Positions 57,950-64,000 of a stretch of DNA of 64,000 nt are shown piece after piece. Each line of letters opens with the position of its first letter. The stretch's first letter is position 1. The position numbers were made by a program, and so were the translations under genes. The stretch is from Gnetum montanum (Eukaryota; Streptophyta; Gnetopsida; Gnetales; Gnetaceae): contig MNCI01001867.1 in assembly GCA_015680685.1 (NCBI GenBank), forward strand, positions 864 to 64,863, read 5' to 3'. The notes beneath the pieces were generated by a model. It saw nothing but the letters and a program-made list of their open reading frames with translations, was not told the DNA's origin and ran no database searches.

Positions 57950-59560
57950 ACCTTTCATTGAGGCTTTCATGACATAATGTAGGTTAAACTCCACTATTAT
58001 TACTTTCTATCATGTAATGTGACTACTTTCGTAGATACACATTGTTATAGCTTGGAGTATGTTGTTCTTGTAAATGATGTTAACCTGGCTGCGAAAGAGG
58101 TAATACCTCCACTTCTTTAGTGAAAAGACAAGGACAAGGCAATACTTCTCCACATCATTGTATCTCATTTCATGGGCTACTAATGCATGACTTAGGTAGT
58201 AGATCAGGACCTATATGCTATCATCTCACTTTTGGCAAAGCAAAGAAGTGTTGGATGCATTGGAAGTGGCAAAGTAAATGTAAAAGGACTTATCTCCTTG
58301 CAAAGGGTGAACCATAGGTAATTGTGCTAACTCTTTCTTAATGTTGTCAAATTCTTATTGACACTGAGTGGTCCACTCAAAGTGGGCTCCTTTCTTGAGC
58401 AAATGTTGCATTGGTTGCAGCTTGTTGGTTAATCAGGCGATAAACCTACGAATGAATTGTAGTCTACCTTGCAACCCTCATAGCTACCTAAGGTTAGCCA
58501 GTAATGCTAAGTTGGTTATGACCTTAACCTTGTTGAGATATATGTGTATACCTTCTTTGAATACTATAAAGCCAAGCATCGTTCCTATTCTGACAGCAAA
58601 AACACACTTCTTGGGGTTTAACCTAAGCTCGTGTTTTAGGTAGTGCTTAAGCACTAAGTCTAAGTCATTTGTGTGGTTATGGACCACTCTAGACTTTACC
58701 ACAATATCATCCATGTAGTCATTGAGCAAACTAAGCATATAATCACTAAAGATGTATGTCATTACACATTGATATGTTGCTCCTGCATTCTTTAGTCCAA
58801 AAGGGATCATTGTATAGCAAAATATACCCTAGGGGGTCATGAAGGTTGTATTGAGCTAGTGCTTAGGATTGATCCTAGTCTAGCTGTAGCTCAATAACCC
58901 ATCCATGAAGGAAAACAAGGCATCCCAACTGTGGTATCGATCAATTGACCGATACTAGGAAATAGAAAGTTTCCTTTGATGGTTGGCTTGTTTAGGTCCC
59001 AAAAGTCTATGCAAATACATATACTTCTATTTTTCTTAGGCATAACTACGATGTTGGACATCCAGTCTGCATAGTCAACAACCCAGATGAAACTAGCTTT
59101 GTAAAGCTTGATGTACTCATCATAGACTACCAACGCCACCTCAAGTCTGACCTTGCATGCTTTCTACTTATATGGTTTGATGCATGGATCAAGGATGATG
59201 TTATGTTGGACTAGCTGGGGGTCTAGGCCTAGCATGTCCTCGTATGACCATCCAAATGCTTTAATGTTATTGTTAAGTACTTTAGCGATGTCTTGAGCAT
59301 AGTGGGGTTCTAGTGAGGAGCTTCATTTCAGTGTTCTTACCTCACCATTGTGTGGTGCCACAAGGATCTCGAGAAGGAGATCCTCTATGACATCCCCTGC
59401 CTCTAGGTCAAGAGCCTTAACTAGATACTCAGGCCAGTCTAGTGGTGCTTCTATGGATGCTATGTACTCATTGTAGGCTATAGGCTTGAGGTCTAGGCAA
59501 TGATGATTAATGCATCGCTTAATATCACTGTAAGGCCCCATGAGGACTAAAGGTGAGAAG
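57950..59560 (-). pseudogene. Tat-lineage pol fragment (RT and first RNase H)
   Basis: The pre-RT part 59541-59323 is open and reads EYIASIEAPLDWPEYLVKAL, parallel to HIASIEKTLKWPESLFKTL at 23.6 kb. RT follows: FGWSYEDMLGLDPQL, VDYADWMSNIVVMPKKNR, MIPFGLKNAGATYQ and YMDD at 58706-58717 (RT palm open 58810-58484). RNase H is recognisable as EKYCLVLVFSLKKWRYYLF near 58.12-58.06 kb, matching EKYYLALVFSLKKWRYYLL at 24.9 kb. The sequence breaks near 57950, before the second RNase H. Several stops and frameshifts. Confidence 0.9.
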
Positions 59561-61067
59561 ATCTACTCTTGCATAGCATGTCATCTTCTTGCAAAATAAA
59601 ACAAAAAAATGTTAAGTGGGACCTATTTTAACAAATTTAATATGCACAAATGAGAAAAAAGCAATCCAATGAAATCTGCTCAAGTATGCATGGAAATTGC
59701 TATGGAAGGTAAATATTTTTGTGTCAATTTTAGGCCTTGGTAGGTTGTAGATGCACCAAACATGTTGTTTTGGGAAAGGCCAATCATGCTCAAGAGTGGA
59801 ATTAACTTGCACATTTGCAGGGCAGCGAAAAATCATCATTTTGAACTCAATATGATTGACTATGCTCTCACCTAACTACACTCTCCACTGGGCATTCGAT
59901 GGTGAGTGTATTCGTGGGTTGGTGGATCATTAAATGACCCCAAGGGATATATAGGTGCAATTTTACCATGGTAACTTATCATTTTCTTCACTTTTACCAC
60001 AACATTAAGAGCATAGTCTTGTTGTTGCTTCTACCTTTCCTACTTGTGGAGAGTGTAGTTGGGAAAAAGATGACATACCATAGTGGATGCCTTCACCTAG
60101 GGCTAATGACCATTGATGAGGGAGAGAGAGCACTGAGCTACTTGCTACAGGCAAGTGTGGAGGAGAGGAGGTCATTGGCATCAACTAGGTACATTGACTA
60201 CACTCTCCCCCTTGCTTGGATTTTCCTATTTTTTCTAGAGGGCTTTCAGGGTTTGTGGTTGTGTGGGGGGAGGGCTTTGTGCACACACTATGCAACATGA
60301 CCATAGGGACCATGGCTACCATTGAGTGCCACGGCACAGTTCTAGGGGTTGCGACTGCTATCACACACTACGGCATGGCCATTATTTTTTTATGGTGGTA
60401 GGGAGGGCATCACAATGGTAAGGGCATGTTTCTATCTTCTATTTTTATTTTTGAGGTGATGCAAGGTTTAGGTTTGTGCATGCACTGGGGCACACATGGG
60501 ATTTTAGCACAATTGGGATTTTGGGGTTCTCGTGGGTTTTGAGGGCAGCAGGAATTTAAAGGACTATAGATGTTGAGCATTTTTATTTTTTCTTTTTTTG
60601 TTGTATGGCATAGGCCTTAGGTCTATGGGGCTCAGGGCTCCACACATTGTGCATTGTAGCATGGCCACAGTGGTCATGGTCACCATTGCATGCCATTTTG
60701 CCTTATTGTTTTTTTCTATATGCTTTTTGTGTTTTGAGTTAGTTCGTATAATGCATGCTTACTTACTAATTTCTTATATTTTAATGATTATGGTAGGTAC
60801 TAGGCAATGCTGTAAGCCCCAAAAACGTAGTAGAGGAAGCAAAACCTCCATCCCCACCTAGCACTATTGGTTGAGCATGACCAGATGTACCACCCACTAG
60901 GCTTTTTTGCTATGTTTTTGCTATGTGATGTTATTTGTGCTATGTATTGCTATTCATATTACATTTTCTATGGATGATTATCTACTAGATGTAATGTGTA
61001 AACATTTATTCTTATATAGTAATTTTCTTGCATTTGCTATGAGTATGCAAGTCTGGGCCATTGTAAG
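59561..61067. other. Anonymous region left of the family A element
   Basis: Two 15-base arms form a spaced inverted repeat: AACTACACTCTCCAC (59874-59888) and GTGGAGAGTGTAGTT (60046-60060). 60.27-60.34 and 60.64-60.70 kb are diverged direct repeats (CATGACCATAGGGACCATGG and CATGGCCACAGTGGTCATGG). + frames at 59968-60300, 60216-60401, 60598-60861 and 60907-61179 show no domain, and the last runs into the LTR. Confidence 0.4.
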
Positions 61068-61387
61068 TGATGGGACGCGATATCACATGGGCTACGATAT
61101 CGCGTCCGCCACGATATCGTGTCTTCCCCTGCAATATCATGTACGCGATATCGTAGTGCATCGCCAAATCTATAAATAAGAGGTAGCTCTCCTTGTTTCA
61201 TAACTTAGATTTAGATTGTAGCTAGACTCTAGCAGGTTTATCCCTCTAGAGTTAGAATATTTTCCAGTGTTTGCCTGTAGTGTGGTGGATGTAATTGTAC
61301 AGCATCCTTTATTCAAGTGTGACGTACTTGGACATGCACATGACCAGCAATAAAGATCGAGATTACTTCATCCTTTCAGCATTCACT

Positions 61388-61418
<31 letters not shown>

Positions 61419-61907
61419 TTATTTACTAATTTCTTAATTAGTCTCTCTCACCCTTAAACTCATGTTAAAACGTGGAATGAGTACGAGTTGATTACGAGCA
61501 TTTAAGTGTGACTACTTGGTAACCCAGTAGCGTACCTAGGATCTGCGCTTGGTAATCCCAGTGGTAGTCATGCATGAAGTCCAAGATGTGTACGGATAAT
61601 CAAGGAACAGATGCTCATCACACTTAGGCTAGATTAGATTCTTTTACCCTTTCTCTCTTAGTTTAGATAATATTACTTTCCATTTCCCTCAAGAGTAGCA
61701 TTAGAGTAGAAACCCATCATACCCCTCACTCTGGACTAAACCATACGTGACAAATATAATACTAGTCCAGGTGGGAAGACAATGAACTGTGACCTAAGGC
61801 TAACTGTCTAGGTGTTACAACTAGTCCTTCTGTGGAGTTCGACCGGATCGTGCATGAAAATGCTCGTATTCGTATGGTTGAGTGTAGGGGTACCTCACCA
61901 CTCATCA
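61068..61907 (+). mobile_element. Family A 5' LTR
   Basis: 840 bp from TGATGGG to CTCATCA, followed directly by a PBS. TATAAATA at 61171-61178 is the TATA box, so the upstream region is only about 100 bases and contains four GATATC palindromes (61079, 61096, 61113, 61147) plus AATATC at 61133. A TTTA microsatellite of about nine units (61387-61421) is present here but not in the solo LTR at 43.6 kb. The left flank is GTAAG; the partner LTR is beyond the window. Confidence 0.95.
61171..61178 (+). promoter_or_regulatory. TATA box of family A LTR
   Basis: TATAAATA in the context CTATAAATAAGAGGTAG, conserved in the solo LTR (reverse complement at 44359-44366). Transcription would start about 30 bases downstream. 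Confidence 0.75.
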
Positions 61908-61925
61908 TTGGCGCCATTGCTGGGA
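61908..61925 (+). promoter_or_regulatory. Primer-binding site, tRNA-Asp type, family A
   Basis: TTGGCGCCATTGCTGGGA begins immediately after the LTR. It matches the tRNA-Asp-type site of Athila/Tat elements (TGGCGCCGTTGCCGGGGA) with about three differences. It is better preserved than the family B site at 35494-35511. Confidence 0.9.
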
Positions 61926-62038
61926 ACGGTGCTAGTTATCTAGATTAGTTATATCATACAACGTCGCTATATAGGACTTAACTATGTATCTCTTAGAAAG
62001 AAGTAATTATAAAAATTCGCATAAATTCACATACAACC

Positions 62039-63797
62039 ATGCCTCTCCTACAAGATTATGATAATGCCACACTTAGTGAGGAAGTTCATTGGAGAACCAA
62101 CAAACTATATAACGATGAAGATTGGAGTACACAACCTGAAGTGAGGGTTTCTTATAAATATGAACAGAAGCAACATTACCCCAACACATGAAAGCATAAC
62201 TTTCCTGATGACGATGAACCCCCACTGGCCACTACAAGCTTAACGCAAATACAAGAGGCTATTCGAATCTCACGTAGGCATTGTAAAGAGAGCCGTCTAC
62301 CCAAGCTTGATTTAAACAACTTTCCTAAATTTTCAAGAGGCTATGACTTAGATCCGTATCAATATTTACAAGCCTTCTACGATTCCTACGCATGGAACAA
62401 CATTGATAACGGTTGGCAAAAACTTAAGCTCTTTCCTATGACACTCGTTGACCAAGCAAAAGTATGGTATAGATCGTTAAAACCAAATTCAATACAGCGT
62501 TGGTCAACAATGGTAAAAGTATTTAATGAAAAATATCAAACTTATGCAAGAGTGTCAGCCTTGAGGAAACAAATCCAAGGATGGAAACAAGCACAACATG
62601 AACCCTTGGACATAGCCTTAGAAAGATATTATGCACTATTAAACAACTGTCTAGGCCATGGGTTTTCCGAGGAAAGGCTAGTGTACCATATCATTGATGG
62701 GCTATGTAATGAAACAAGAGAGACCTTAGGAATGTATGCCCAAGGTCAGCTATACGAACTACGAACCCATCAAGTCCAAGAGCTTATTAAGCGGGTAGCA
62801 AAAGAAGAAGGAGAATTGGCTAGATGGGAGAGTGTTGAAAAACACCAACAGGACAAAAATCTCAATTTAACAAAGGTCCATGATCATAAAAAGGAGAAAT
62901 CAACCTACCATAAGGAAAAAGAACCATCTTTGCCAATACAACAATCATTAGAGGAAGTCGAGGCAAAGATCAATAAGATGTTGGAATGGACATATCAAAA
63001 GTGTGGAGAATGTGTCAACATTATTGGAGATAGAGGTTTGACAACCCAAGAAGCAAGACAAAACATTAGACATTCAGAAAAAAATAATGAAGGGAATAAG
63101 AGCTCAACTGCTGATCATACATATGAATGCAACATATGCCTGCCCAATCATGTTACATTTATATGAGCATTAGGGGAACACACTACATCTAGAATTCATA
63201 CAAAGATACTGTGTTTGATCATAGTGGCAATAATCCTAGTCGTGGGGGAAACCATCCCTACACTAGAGACACCCTTCATGTTATCCGAATCCAAACGCTT
63301 ATCAAGTTCAACATCCTGTTTCTCCAACTAGGCCACCATACTCTATCGCACCACATTACTATTCTCCACAATACTATCAGCCCATGTCCTCAACACAACC
63401 ACCACCTTGTGCACCTTACACTTCTCCTAATTTTCAACATTCTCATCCTTTTCTTCCTTCTACATCACCACCAACTATTCCTAAGGCATCTGCACCACAG
63501 CAATAATCCATGAACACCACTTGTGCCGCTACTACCAACAATAGTGAAAAGCCTCCTCAACATCAAAAGCGCCCCTTCTTTAAACATGACCGTAAGAAGG
63601 GACAACACAATTCCAAGGCCACTACATCTTCTAACTCAACACAAGTCCAACACTGTGGTGCACCCTTATCTTTGAACCCAACGCCTCATGTTACTTCATC
63701 AGGGCCACCAACTAACACTCCAACAACCATACAGCCCAATGAACACAGTCATGGAAGGCATCATCCTGATCCTTGCATACCATCTAAAAGGTCCTAA
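62039..63797 (+). pseudogene. Family A gag, lightly damaged
   Basis: ATG 62039 opens a frame with a single nonsense codon (TGA at 62189) to TGA at 63164. The capsid part reads LPKLDLNNFPKFSRGYDLDP, YQYLQAFYDSYAWNN, QAKVWYRSLKPNSIQRWSTM and FNEKYQTYARVSALRKQIQG, continuing through LDIALERYYALLNN and ERLVYHIIDGL to about 62815: a standard Retrotrans_gag domain. A charged, lysine-rich segment follows (62.8-63.1 kb), then two frame changes and a P/Y/Q-rich tail (63288-63503), a TAA at 63504, and a further open part to 63797. Unlike most of the window it is close to intact. A CCHC knuckle is not evident. Pol, if present, lies beyond the window. Confidence 0.88.
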
Positions 63798-64000
63798 ATA
63801 TCATAGTGGGTCAACTCATAATCTAGGAACTACATCGTATAAATTGCCCCACTATGCTTACTCTAACCCAGTGTGTGAAACCCAACGGGGTAAGTATGGC
63901 CAAGTTCCAATACTTCCAACATGCAAGGATCCCCGTCGTCAATTATTAATCCTTGCCATCCTCAATCGTTTAGCTATGACGGTTATCCCCCATTCTCATA
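63798..64000 (+). pseudogene. Continuation of family A gag tail, cut by window end
   Basis: After the 63797 stop, frames on + still read protein-like, for example NPCHPQSFSYDGYPPFS at the very end, similar in style to the P/Y/Q-rich tail. No protease motif has appeared by 64000. Confidence 0.45.

Overview
This 64 kb window reads as intergenic DNA of a large plant genome, most plausibly a gymnosperm. It is AT-rich, has no intact cellular gene, and is dominated by old LTR retrotransposons full of stop codons and frameshifts. The plant assignment rests on the element lineages: Ty3/gypsy Tat with its second RNase H, Athila-type elements, tRNA-Asp-type primer-binding sites and an L1-type LINE. The gymnosperm guess is an inference from how old and decayed these copies are. 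No rRNA, tRNA, CRISPR or prokaryotic feature was seen.

Layout. 1-269 is the right end of an LTR (family A/B below). 270-7200 has no recognisable mobile element, but holds a short tandem repeat and a few exon-like open stretches near 5.3 and 6.0 kb. 7250-9512 is a decayed LINE (endonuclease then reverse transcriptase, + strand), cut off by an unrecognised coiled-coil reading frame (9.5-11.0 kb, +). 12.15-15.95 kb is a Tat gag-protease fragment on the - strand. 17.2-20.8 kb is anonymous. 20.8-22.75 kb is a degenerate array of about eleven 190-bp units, each carrying an inverted repeat. 23.57-26.95 kb is a Tat pol on + (RT, RNase H, second RNase H, integrase). 29.4-36.47 kb is the only element with both LTRs in the window: family B, - strand, with PBS and gag but no recognisable pol. 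38.4-40.0 kb is another Tat gag/protease relic (+). 42.0-45.0 kb is a second copy of the 12-15 kb Tat gag (-), split by a family A solo LTR with a perfect 5-bp target-site duplication. 45.0-49.1 kb holds tandem duplications and unrecognised frames. 51.8-56.0 kb is an Athila-type element (-) with gag, zinc knuckle, protease, RT-RNase H and the start of integrase. 57.95-59.56 kb is a Tat pol fragment (-). 61.07 kb to the end is the best-preserved element: a family A 5' LTR, PBS and gag running off the window.

Together the parts are a nested graveyard: at least five Tat fragments, one Athila element, one LINE, and a younger related LTR family (A and B) inserted among them. The most interesting signals are the short palindromic modules packed into the LTR upstream regions, which differ in sequence between related LTR families; the 190-bp palindrome-bearing repeat; the family B element that carries an unrecognised frame where pol should be; and the antisense-oriented coiled-coil frame next to a Tat gag-protease block. 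All domain calls come from reading translations by eye; no database search was possible.
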